Shown piece by piece: positions 52,403-60,334 of a stretch of 64,000 nt of DNA. The position numbers and the translations under genes are program-made. A model generated the notes under the pieces. It was given only the letters and a program-made list of their open reading frames with translations. It was not told the DNA's origin and made no database searches. Source of the DNA: Planctomycetota bacterium (lineage in GTDB: Bacteria; Planctomycetota; UBA1135; UBA2386); contig JACKIB010000013.1 in the NCBI GenBank assembly GCA_020638695.1, positions 62,001 through 126,000 of the forward strand, given 5' to 3'. Numbering within the stretch: the stretch's first letter is position 1; the number at the start of each line of letters is the position of its first letter.

Positions 52403-52455
52403 CCCCGCGGCTTCAGAGCTCGAGGTTGAGGGAGCCCACGACCCACGACCCCACG
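52403..52455 (-). repeat. REP-like repeat, right copy
   Basis: On the minus strand it reads GTGGGCTCCCTCAACCTC, then GAGCTCTGAAGCCGCGGGG, matching the left copy at 51204-51254 with small insertions. Together they form an inverted pair around the transposase remnant. Confidence 0.6.
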
Positions 52456-52503
52456 ACCCCAGGCCCTTCAGCCCAAGACCCAGCCCCATCCCCCACCCCA
52501 CCC
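52431..52503 (-). other. G-rich tract directly after selD
   Basis: On the minus (selD sense) strand there are about ten runs of three to five G within ~70 bases, a composition able to form G-quadruplexes in DNA or in the selD transcript. It overlaps the right REP-like repeat. Confidence 0.5.
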
Positions 52504-53541
52504 TCAACTCACGCGCACCGCCACTTCCTCCACCGCAGCGAACCCACCGATGATCACCGCAGAAACCCCGTTATCGCGACACCGCCGCTCCGCCAACGCC
52601 GCATCCGCTGACTCGATCGCCAGCAGCAGTCCCCCCGACGTCTCGGCATCGAACAACACGCTGAGCAACAAGTCGTCGACCCCGTCCGCGGCGAACTGCC
52701 CCGAGATGTGCTTGCGTCCGCGCTTGGCGGCGCCACTGACCAACCCGGCTCGCGCCAGATCGAGGGTCCCGGGAAACAACGGCACCGCCGCAGATTCGAT
52801 CTCCAGGGTCAACTTCGCCCCGACGGCCATCTCGTGGGCGTGACCCATCAGGCCGAACCCGGTGACGTCGGTCGCGCCGTGCACGCGCAGGTCCGCCACC
52901 AGCTCCGCGGCGAGTCGGTTGAGCTGCGCCATCTGTTCGAGCGCCGCCAGGTGAAGCTCCGGATCGGTGAGCACACCCTTCTTCATCGCCGAGGCGGCGA
53001 TGCCGATCCCGAGCGGTTTGGTCAGCATCAGCAGGTCGCCTTCGTGCGCGCCGGAGTTGCGCCAGAAACGTCCCGGGTCGACCTCACCCGTGACCGACAA
53101 CCCATACAGGATCGAGCCATTGGTCACGGAGTGGCCACCGCACAACACCGCGCCCGCCTCCCGCACCTTCTCGTCGCCCCCGGCCATGATCTCACCCAGC
53201 CAGGCGACGTCCAGATCGGTGGGCCAACCGACCAGGTTGAGCGCAGTCAACGGCACTCCCCCCATCGCGAACACGTCGGACAGGGCGTTGGCCGCGGCGA
53301 TGCGGCCGAACCAACGCGGGTCGTCGACGATCGGCGGGAAGAAGTCGACCGTCTGCACCAAGGCGCGGTGCGCGTCGACTTGGAACACCCCCGCGTCCTC
53401 GTAGCCGGACGTACCCGCGAGCAAACGCGGGTCGTCCACCGGTTGCAGTTTGGCGAGAACCTGCCCGAGGCTCCCTTGCGGCAGCTTGGCCGCTCAACCG
53501 CCGCCGGAGGCGTATCGGGTCAATTGGATGGGTTCGCTCAT
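52504..53541 (-). CDS. selD: Selenophosphate synthetase, itself a selenoprotein (in-frame UGA)
   Basis: SelD makes selenophosphate from selenide and ATP, the selenium donor for selenocysteine and selenouridine. The true gene starts at ATG 53541: MSEPIQLTRYASGGG, then TGA (53496-53494), then AAKLPQGSLGQVLAKL. UGA falls exactly where SelD has its catalytic Cys/Sec before the Lys, so it is read as Sec16. With it the protein has 345 residues, normal for SelD. Later motifs: GYEDAGVF, ALSDVFAMGG, VLCGGHSVTNG, GATDVTGFGLMGHAHEM and DAETSGGLLLA. A simple start at GTG 53439 would drop the active site. The start overlaps the selA stop (ATGA), so selA-selD is one operon. A SECIS-like hairpin follows the UGA. 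Confidence 0.93.
53461..53484 (-). promoter_or_regulatory. Candidate bacterial SECIS hairpin in selD
   Basis: Starting 9 bases after the UGA (53496-53494), CTGCC pairs with GGCAG and inside them AGG pairs with CCT around a GAG loop. The loop lies ~21-25 bases from the UGA, in the usual range for a SelB-binding bacterial SECIS, and has G in the loop. Fold not computed. Confidence 0.45.
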
Positions 53542-54947
53542 CGCTCGATCGCGCCGGGATCCAGCTTCATTCGGACCTGCTCGGCGACGAACTCGAGATC
53601 TTGTCCCTCGAGCGAGCGCAGGTCGAGCAGCACGTGCCCGTCTTCGATACGTGCGAACACCGGCACCCCGGAGCCATTGCGCAGCTGATCGCACAACCGA
53701 TCCCCGCCGGGCAACGCCACCGCCAACGACGCGATCGGATGCGCCGGGTTGGCCCCGCTCCCGGCGAAGGACTGGCTGTGGACCACGCGCGCCGCGGTCA
53801 GCTCGCCACCGGAATCGGCGAGCGCGGCTCGCAGGGCTTCGGCGCGCGGCAGCAGCTCGTCGACCGAGCGCGACAGCGCGGCCAACACCGGGATCTCCGC
53901 CAGGGGGTCACCGTCGCGGTAGATCATCAGCGTCGCCTCGAGGGCCGACAGGGTCAGCTTGTCGCAGCGGAACGCGCGATACAGCGGATGGGCGCGGCAG
54001 CGCGCCACCAAATCGGCCGAGCCGACCAGGATTCCACACTGCGGCCCACCGAGCAGCTTGTCACCGGAGAAACACACCAGGTCGACACCCGTCGCCAGGC
54101 TGTCCTGAACCGAGGGCTCGTGGACCAAGCCGGCGACCGGCTCGCGACAGATCAGCCCCGACCCGAGGTCCTCCACCGCGTGCAGGCCGTGGCGGTGCGC
54201 CAAGACCGCCAGCTCGGCGAGTGGCGGCACCCCGTGGAATCCCACCAGCCGAAAATTGCTGGTGTGCACCTTGAGCAGCAGCGCCGTGTGGTCGGTGATC
54301 GCCCGAGCGAAGTCCTCGAGATGCGTGCGGTTGGTCGCCCCGACCTCGACCATCGTGCAGCCGGCTTGTCGCATCACCTCGGGGACGCGGAACCCGCCGC
54401 CGATCTCGACCAGCTCGCCGCGCGAGGTGATCACCTCTCGACCTGCCGCCAGTGCCGCGAGTACCAGCGTGGTGGCGGCGGCGTTGTTGTTGACCACCAG
54501 CCCGCCTTCGACGTCCAGCAACTCGCCGAGCAACCCGGCGATGCGCACCTCGCGCTGGTTGCGCAGCCCGGTGACCGGATCGACTTCGACGATCGCGTAG
54601 CCGGCCGCCGCGGCACAGGCCTCCGCCGCCGCCGGAGCCAGCGGCGCGCGCCCGATCCCGGTGTGCAGCACGATCCCGGTGGCATTGATCACCGGCGTGT
54701 GGTGGCGCGCCCGCGCGCGTCGGCACCGCGCCACGACAGTGTCCTCCGCGTGGTCGGAGGCGAACATCCCGTCGACTTCCTCGACCTCGAGTTCGCCGGC
54801 GAGCACCCGCCCGCGAACCTCGTCGAGAAACTCGCGCGACTCGCGCGACACCACGGCACGAGGCAGGACGGCGAGCCTTTCGCGCCGCAGGAAGGCGTCG
54901 AGCGACGGAATACTGCGCAAGGCCTGGCTGCGGTCGGGCTCCATCAT
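53538..54947 (-). CDS. selA: L-seryl-tRNA(Sec) selenium transferase
   Basis: SelA, a PLP enzyme, turns Ser-tRNA(Sec) into Sec-tRNA(Sec) with selenophosphate. 469 residues, typical length. N-terminal domain RSIPSLDAFLRRERLAVLPR; then INATGIVLHTGIGRAPLA, VVNNNAAATTLVLAALAAGR, EVGATNRTHLEDF, LLLKVHTSNFRLVGF, EDLGSGL and the PLP-Lys motif SGDKLLGGPQCG (Lys297). It precedes selD with ATGA overlap and is divergent from recJ, 41 bases away, so both promoters must share a very short space. tRNA(Sec) and selB are not in the window. The presence of selA and selD, the latter with its own UGA, shows active selenocysteine use. Confidence 0.95.
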   Translation of the reverse strand: MMEPDRSQALRSIPSLDAFLRRERLAVLPRAVVSRESREFLDEVRGRVLAGELEVEEVDGMFASDHAEDTVVARCRRARARHHTPVINATGIVLHTGIGRAPLAPAAAEACAAAAGYAIVEVDPVTGLRNQREVRIAGLLGELLDVEGGLVVNNNAAATTLVLAALAAGREVITSRGELVEIGGGFRVPEVMRQAGCTMVEVGATNRTHLEDFARAITDHTALLLKVHTSNFRLVGFHGVPPLAELAVLAHRHGLHAVEDLGSGLICREPVAGLVHEPSVQDSLATGVDLVCFSGDKLLGGPQCGILVGSADLVARCRAHPLYRAFRCDKLTLSALEATLMIYRDGDPLAEIPVLAALSRSVDELLPRAEALRAALADSGGELTAARVVHSQSFAGSGANPAHPIASLAVALPGGDRLCDQLRNGSGVPVFARIEDGHVLLDLRSLEGQDLEFVAEQVRMKLDPGAIER

Positions 54948-54988
54948 CGGATCGATTCTCGGCGACGGATACCATACCCTCTCGCGGC

Positions 54989-56722
54989 ATGCGGCGTGCT
55001 CTTCCCCCGACTCCCGAGAAGGACCCGCGAGAGCGCGCGCTGGCTCGGTCGCTGGGAGTCCCGGACCTGACCGCGCGGGTGCTGCTGGCCCGTGGCGTGG
55101 ATGATCCGGACGCCGCCCGCACCTGGCTGCGCCCCGACCTGGGTGGCCTTGCCGACCCGTACAGTTTCCGCGACATGGGCCGCGCCGTGGAGCGGATCCG
55201 CACCGCGATCCGCGGGGGCGAGCGGATCGTGATCCACGGCGACTACGACGTCGACGGGGTCACCGGCACGGTCCTGCTGGTGAAGTTCTTCAAGCTGATG
55301 TCGGTCGACGTTCAGCCGTTCATCCCGGATCGCGACGACGGCTATTCCCTGACCGACGCGTCCGTGCGTGCGGTCCGCGAGGGCGGCTTCACACTGCTGA
55401 TCTCGGTCGACAACGGCACCAACGCGGGCGAGGCGATCGCCGCGATCCAGGCCTCGGGTTGCGACGTGATCGTCACCGACCACCACGGCACCAGCGAGGA
55501 CGTCGCCGAAGCCTACGCGGTGCTCAATCCACGCCTCCCGGACGCCGGCTACCCGGACCGGGACCTGGCCGGGGTCGGGGTGGCGTTTCGGCTGGTCGCG
55601 GCGGTCGCCGAGTCGCTGTCGCACGGCACCACCTTGTCGCCGGAGTTCCGCTCGTTCCTGATCGAGGCGATGGCCTACGTGGCACTGGGCACAGTGGCCG
55701 ACGTGGCCCCGCTGCGGGGTGAGAACCGCATCCTGGTGTACCACGGGCTCCGTGCCCTGGCCGCCAGCCGGAACCCCGGCATCCGCGCGCTGATCGACTC
55801 CGCGGGACTCGGAGACCGCTCACCGACTTCGGAGGACATCTCGTACCGCATCGCGCCGCTGATCAACGCGGCCGGTCGAATGGGCAGCGCACTCGATGCC
55901 GTTCGACTGCTGACCGCCCCCGGCTACCAGGAGGCACAGCAAGCCGCCGCGATCCTCGAGCAGCACAACCTGGACCGTCGGCGGGTCGAGCGCGAAGTGA
56001 TCGAGGAGGTCACCGCCCAGGCCAAGCAGATGGAAGACGCGGTGCTGGTGCTGGGAGGCGAACGGTGGCACCGCGGAGTGCTCGGCATCGTCGCGGCGCG
56101 GGTCGCCGAAACTCTGCAGAAGCCGACCCTGCTGTTGTCGTTCGAGGGCGGCTTCGGCCGCGGCTCGGGCCGTTCGGTGCGCGGCTTCCACCTGCGCAAC
56201 GCGCTGAGCCGCTGCGCCGAGCACCTGCTGCGCTACGGCGGGCACCACGCCGCGGTGGGTCTCGAGATGCACGCCGACCGACTCGACCTGCTGCGCCAGG
56301 GAATCAACCGAGTGTTCGCCGAGGTTCAGGACGACACCCCGCTGCTCGACCTCGACGGGCCTGCGGAACTGTCCGAGCTCGACGCCCGCGACATCCGCAA
56401 GCTCGACATGCTCGGGCCGTTCGGCCCCGGCAACCCGCGACCGGTGTTCGTCACCGAGAACGTGCGGATCGTCGGCCACCCCACCGTCGACCCACGGGGC
56501 CGCGATCTGCGGCTGCGCGTGGCCAAGGACGGTGTCCTGCTTCCGGCGCGCCTCCACGAAGGCGCGGAGTCGTTCGAAGACGTGCGCAACCAGAACGAGC
56601 CGGTAACCCTCTGCTACACGCCGCGCCTCGCCCAATGGGCCGAGGACGGACCGGTGGTGCTGCACGTCTGGCACCTCGAGCCCAACAGCAACGGCCACCA
56701 GCCACCCCCTTCGCCGCCGTGA
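54989..56722 (+). CDS. recJ: Single-stranded-DNA-specific exonuclease RecJ
   Basis: RecJ degrades single-stranded DNA 5' to 3' in recombination and repair. 577 residues from ATG 54989. DHH phosphoesterase motifs are all visible: IHGDYDVDGVTGT, LISVDNGTNAGEA, VTDHHGTSE (DHH near residue 164), LAGVGVAFRLVAAV and the DHHA1 part GRGSGRSVRGFHLRNALSRC with YGGHHAAVGLEM. The C-terminal ~110 residues are the OB-like domain (LGPFGPGNPRPVFVTENVRI). The stop shares GTGA with the YqaA-like gene that follows. Confidence 0.95.
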   Translation: MRRALPPTPEKDPRERALARSLGVPDLTARVLLARGVDDPDAARTWLRPDLGGLADPYSFRDMGRAVERIRTAIRGGERIVIHGDYDVDGVTGTVLLVKFFKLMSVDVQPFIPDRDDGYSLTDASVRAVREGGFTLLISVDNGTNAGEAIAAIQASGCDVIVTDHHGTSEDVAEAYAVLNPRLPDAGYPDRDLAGVGVAFRLVAAVAESLSHGTTLSPEFRSFLIEAMAYVALGTVADVAPLRGENRILVYHGLRALAASRNPGIRALIDSAGLGDRSPTSEDISYRIAPLINAAGRMGSALDAVRLLTAPGYQEAQQAAAILEQHNLDRRRVEREVIEEVTAQAKQMEDAVLVLGGERWHRGVLGIVAARVAETLQKPTLLLSFEGGFGRGSGRSVRGFHLRNALSRCAEHLLRYGGHHAAVGLEMHADRLDLLRQGINRVFAEVQDDTPLLDLDGPAELSELDARDIRKLDMLGPFGPGNPRPVFVTENVRIVGHPTVDPRGRDLRLRVAKDGVLLPARLHEGAESFEDVRNQNEPVTLCYTPRLAQWAEDGPVVLHVWHLEPNSNGHQPPPSPP

Positions 56723-57357
56723 CCCAACCGACCGCCGACGCCCTCCCGCAACGCAGACCGGGCCTCTACCGCCGCTTCTACAACTGGGTGTTGCACTGGG
56801 CGTACACGCCCTACTCGCAGCCCGCGCTGGCCCTGATGTCGTTCGCGGAGTCGAGCTTCTTCCCGATTCCACCCGACGTGTTGCTGATGCCGATGTGCCT
56901 CGGCGACCGCACGCGCGCGCTGCGGTTCGCGCTGCTGTGCAGCGTCGCGTCGGTGCTCGGCGGAATGTTCGGCTACTGGCTTGGCATGCAATTCTGGTCT
57001 GCCGGCCTGGATCAGTTCTGCTACCGCTACGTGCCGGGCTTCTCGCCGGAGAAGTTCGCCAAGATCCAGTCGCTGTACCGCGAATGGGACTGGGTCGTGG
57101 TGTTCATCGCCGGGTTCAGCCCGATCCCCTACAAGCTGTTCACCATCGCCGGCGGGGTGTTCGCGATCCACTTCCCGATGTTCGTGCTCGCCTCGGCGAT
57201 CAGCCGCTCGGCGCGCTTCTTCCTGGTCGCGGCGCTGCTGCGCATCTGGGGCGATTCGATCCGCAGCTTCATCGACAAGCATCTGGGGTGGTTGAGCATC
57301 GCGTTCTGCGTGCTGTTGGTGGCCGGCTTCTACCTGGTGAAAGTCGTGCTGCACTGA
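56719..57357 (+). CDS. YqaA/DedA-type (SNARE-associated) inner-membrane protein
   Basis: 212 residues from GTG 56719, which overlaps the recJ stop. Membrane segments: LALMSFAESSFFPIPPDVLL, LCSVASVLGGMFGYWLGMQF, WVVVFIAGFSPIPYKLFTIA, MFVLASAISRSARFFLVAAL and a final helix LSIAFCVLLVAGFYLVKVVL. The phrases ESSFFPIPPDVLLMPM, GFSPIPYKLFTIAGG and SRSARFFLVA are characteristic of YqaA-like members of the VTT/SNARE-associated family, thought to move or flip lipids. The stop overlaps the polA start by one base, so recJ, this gene and polA are probably co-transcribed. Confidence 0.9.
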   Translation: MTQPTADALPQRRPGLYRRFYNWVLHWAYTPYSQPALALMSFAESSFFPIPPDVLLMPMCLGDRTRALRFALLCSVASVLGGMFGYWLGMQFWSAGLDQFCYRYVPGFSPEKFAKIQSLYREWDWVVVFIAGFSPIPYKLFTIAGGVFAIHFPMFVLASAISRSARFFLVAALLRIWGDSIRSFIDKHLGWLSIAFCVLLVAGFYLVKVVLH

Positions 57358-60071
57358 TGGCGGCCAAGCGGCTGTTCCTGATCGACGGCACCGCACTCGC
57401 CTACCGCGCCCACTTCGCGTTCGCGATGGGGCCGCGCGGGGGCCTGACCACCAAGGACGGCCGCGCCACCTCGGCGGTGTTCGGCTTCCTCGCCACGCTG
57501 CGTTCGCTGCTCGAGCGCGAGTCGCCGGACGCGATCGCAGTGGCGTTCGACGGCCCGACCGCAGAGCTGCTGCGCACGCAGAAGTTCCCGGAGTACAAGG
57601 CCACGCGGGAGGACATGCCCGACGAGCTCTACCAGCAGCTCGCGACCATCGAGAAGGTGGTCCACGGCTACCGTATCCCGATCCTGCGCAGCCCGGGCCA
57701 CGAAGCCGACGACGTGATCGGCACCTTGGCCCGGCGCGCCCGGGAGAAGGGCATGAAGGTGTTCATGGTCACTGCGGACAAGGACTTCATGCAGCTGGTC
57801 GACGACGACGTCAAGCTGTGGAACCTGCGCACCAGCACCAGCGCACCGGAGGTGATCGGCCCCAGGGAAGTGGAGGTCAAGTTCGGGGTCCGACCGGACC
57901 AGATGGTCGATCTGTTGGCGCTGATGGGCGACAGCTCGGACAACATCCCGGGCGTGCCCAAGGTCGGCCCAAAGACCGCCGCGGAACTGCTGCAGCAATT
58001 CGACACGCTCGACGGGGTCCTCGAGCACGCCGAACAGGTCAAGAAGCCATCGATCCGCAAGGCCCTGCTGGAGAACCGCGACAAGGCGCTGCTGTCGCGC
58101 GAGCTGGTCACCATCGACACGGATGTGCCGCTCGCGATCGGGGTCGACGATCTCGGCCCGGCCGATCCGGACCGGGCAGCGCTGGAGCCGTTGTTCCGCG
58201 AGCTCGAGTTCGACTCGCTGATCCAGACCCTGCCGCAGGTCGAGGTGGAGCAGCTGCCGCAGCACTACTCGGTGGTGCAGAGTGACGCCGAGCTGCGCGC
58301 CCTCACCGAACGCCTCGCGGCGGCGGATCGCTGGGCATTCGCCGTGCACACGACGCCCGGCAGCTACCGGCGGGCCAAGCTGCTCGGGATCGCGTTCGCC
58401 ACGGCGCCGGGCGAGGCGCAGTACGTCCCCCTGGCGCAGGAGCCTCCTTTGCTCGGCCGCGCGGGTGCGGCCCTCGAACACCTGACTCCCCTGCTCAGCG
58501 GCGACTCACCCGGCAAGACGGTGCACGACAGCAAGCAAGCCACCGGCGTGCTGCGTCGCGCCGGGGTTGCTCTGCGCGGGGTCGAGCTCGACACCCTGCT
58601 GGCGTCTTACGTCGTCGCCGCCGGAGAGGGCAGCCACGACCTCGACACACAGTGCCTGCGGCACTTCGGCTACAAGCGGCAACCGGCTTCCGCGGCGACC
58701 GGGCGGGGGCGCGCGCAGCGCACCTTCGCCGACCTCGACGTGCACGAACAGGGTCGGTCCACCTGCGAGCAGTCGGACTTCACCTGGCGGCTGCGCGACA
58801 TCCACCTGCCCGAGATCGAGGCCCACGGCTTGCGCGGGGTGCTCGACGACATCGAGATGCCACTGGTTCCAGTGCTGCTCGACATGGAATGGGAGGGCAT
58901 CACCCTCGATCGCGGACACATGGAGCGGCTCGGCTCGCAATTCGACGCCCGGCTGCGGGAGTTCGAGGAACGCGTGTTCGCGCTCGCGGGAGAGCCGTTC
59001 AACCTCAACGCCCCGGCACAGATCGGCGCCGTTCTGTTCGACAGGCTCGAGCTACACAGGACCGCCAAACTGCGGCCCAAGCGAACCAAGACCGGCCAGT
59101 GGAAGACCGACGCGGCGATGCTGGACAAGCTCGCCGAGGTGCACGAAGTGCCGCGGTTGATCCTGGCGTACCGCCACCTGGCCAAGCTCAAGGGCACCTA
59201 CATCGACTCCCTGCCCAAGGAGATCGACCCCGAAACCGGGCGGGTGCACACCACCTTCAACCAAGCCGTCGCGGCAACCGGCCGACTGTCGTCGGACGAT
59301 CCCAACCTGCAGAACATCCCGATCCGCAGCGAGGAGGGGCGCGAAGTGCGCCGGGCATTCGTGTCGCGCAGCGACGATTGGGTGCTGCTGTCGGCGGACT
59401 ACAGCCAGATCGAGCTGCGGATCCTGGCCCACATGTCCCGCGATCCGGGGCTGGTCGGCGCGTTCAACCGCAACGAGGACATCCACGCGCGGACCATCGC
59501 GCTGATCCTCGGCATCATGCCGGCGCTGGTCACCCCCGAACAACGCGCGCAGGCCAAGGTCATCAACTACGGGCTGATGTACGGCATGGGTGCGTCACGG
59601 CTCGCCAGCGAGACCGGGATGACGCCGCCCGAGGCGAAGAAGTTCATCGCGCGCTACTTCCGCGCCCTTCCCAAGGTGAAGGAATTCCTCGACGGCACGC
59701 TGGCGCACGCGCGCGAGCACGGGGAAGTCCGCACCTTGTTCGGGCGGCGACGGCGCCTGCCAGAGATCGACTCGGCGAACGTCATGCAGCGGATCGCCGC
59801 GGAGAACATGGCCGTCAACACGCCGATCCAGGGGACCGCGGCAGACATCATCAAGCGGGCGATGATTCTGGTGCACCGGCGAATCGGCACCGCGGGTCTG
59901 CGCAGCCGCATGCTGCTCCAGGTTCACGATGAGCTGGTTCTCGACGTACCACGGGACGAACTCGAGACAGCCCAGAAGCTGCTGCGCGAGTGCATGGAAG
60001 GCGCCGCCGATCTCAGCGTGCCACTCGAGGTGACGATGGGTCACGGGCGCAGCTGGTTGGACGCACACTGA
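57357..60071 (+). CDS. polA: DNA polymerase I
   Basis: 904 residues, a full-length Pol I for repair and Okazaki fragment processing. Residues 1-290 are the 5' nuclease (FLIDGTALAYRAHFAF, HEADDVIGTLAR, TADKDFMQLV, GDSSDNIPGVPKVGPKTA). Residues ~310-490 are the 3' exonuclease-like domain, in which the canonical D-x-E is His331-Thr332-Thr333, so proofreading is probably lost. The polymerase domain has motif A LLSADYSQIELRILAH (Asp681), O-helix RAQAKVINYGLMYGMG with Tyr738 at the nucleotide-selection site where E. coli and Taq have Phe, and motif C QVHDELVLDV (Asp858). The start overlaps the preceding stop by one base. Confidence 0.95.
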   Translation: MAAKRLFLIDGTALAYRAHFAFAMGPRGGLTTKDGRATSAVFGFLATLRSLLERESPDAIAVAFDGPTAELLRTQKFPEYKATREDMPDELYQQLATIEKVVHGYRIPILRSPGHEADDVIGTLARRAREKGMKVFMVTADKDFMQLVDDDVKLWNLRTSTSAPEVIGPREVEVKFGVRPDQMVDLLALMGDSSDNIPGVPKVGPKTAAELLQQFDTLDGVLEHAEQVKKPSIRKALLENRDKALLSRELVTIDTDVPLAIGVDDLGPADPDRAALEPLFRELEFDSLIQTLPQVEVEQLPQHYSVVQSDAELRALTERLAAADRWAFAVHTTPGSYRRAKLLGIAFATAPGEAQYVPLAQEPPLLGRAGAALEHLTPLLSGDSPGKTVHDSKQATGVLRRAGVALRGVELDTLLASYVVAAGEGSHDLDTQCLRHFGYKRQPASAATGRGRAQRTFADLDVHEQGRSTCEQSDFTWRLRDIHLPEIEAHGLRGVLDDIEMPLVPVLLDMEWEGITLDRGHMERLGSQFDARLREFEERVFALAGEPFNLNAPAQIGAVLFDRLELHRTAKLRPKRTKTGQWKTDAAMLDKLAEVHEVPRLILAYRHLAKLKGTYIDSLPKEIDPETGRVHTTFNQAVAATGRLSSDDPNLQNIPIRSEEGREVRRAFVSRSDDWVLLSADYSQIELRILAHMSRDPGLVGAFNRNEDIHARTIALILGIMPALVTPEQRAQAKVINYGLMYGMGASRLASETGMTPPEAKKFIARYFRALPKVKEFLDGTLAHAREHGEVRTLFGRRRRLPEIDSANVMQRIAAENMAVNTPIQGTAADIIKRAMILVHRRIGTAGLRSRMLLQVHDELVLDVPRDELETAQKLLRECMEGAADLSVPLEVTMGHGRSWLDAH

Positions 60072-60106
60072 TCCGACCCTGCGGTCCGCGCAGCAGTGCG
60101 GCGGAA

Positions 60107-60131
60107 CCCCCTGCGCGCAATTCGGAGGGGG
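60107..60131 (+). terminator. Weak hairpin after polA
   Basis: CCCCCT and AGGGGG arms with a 13-base loop, 36 bases after the polA stop, without a T-tract. A possible but unconvincing terminator. Confidence 0.3.
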
Positions 60132-60212
60132 TCGCGGCGGCAAGCCCGGTCGTGGCGTAACGCGACACGGCTCGCGACGACGTAACGAGATCATCACGAC
60201 CCGGGCACCTCG

Positions 60213-60245
60213 GGAACTTTGTTACCCCCGGATCGACAGTCGGCG
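60213..60245 (+). promoter_or_regulatory. Candidate ECF-type promoter
   Basis: GGAACTTT at 60213-60220 resembles the GGAAC -35 box of many ECF sigma factors, and CAGTC lies ~16 bases further at 60237-60241 as a possible -10. It is about 95 bases before the start at 60335. The match rests on one short motif. Confidence 0.3.
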
Positions 60246-60334
60246 GAAGAGACCGACCACGTCGGTGTCCGAAGCAGTGCATGGATGACGGCCTCGCCTG
60301 GCGGGGCACCCGAGACGAGGAGAGAGATTCCACC

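Noticed and set aside
51981..52446. Minus-strand reading frames between selD and the transposase as a small gene
   Set aside because: No family features; frames are open because of strong base skew.
52504..53439. selD as a shorter gene starting at GTG 53439
   Set aside because: It would remove the catalytic Cys/Sec and the Gly-rich N-terminus, which are encoded in frame across the UGA.
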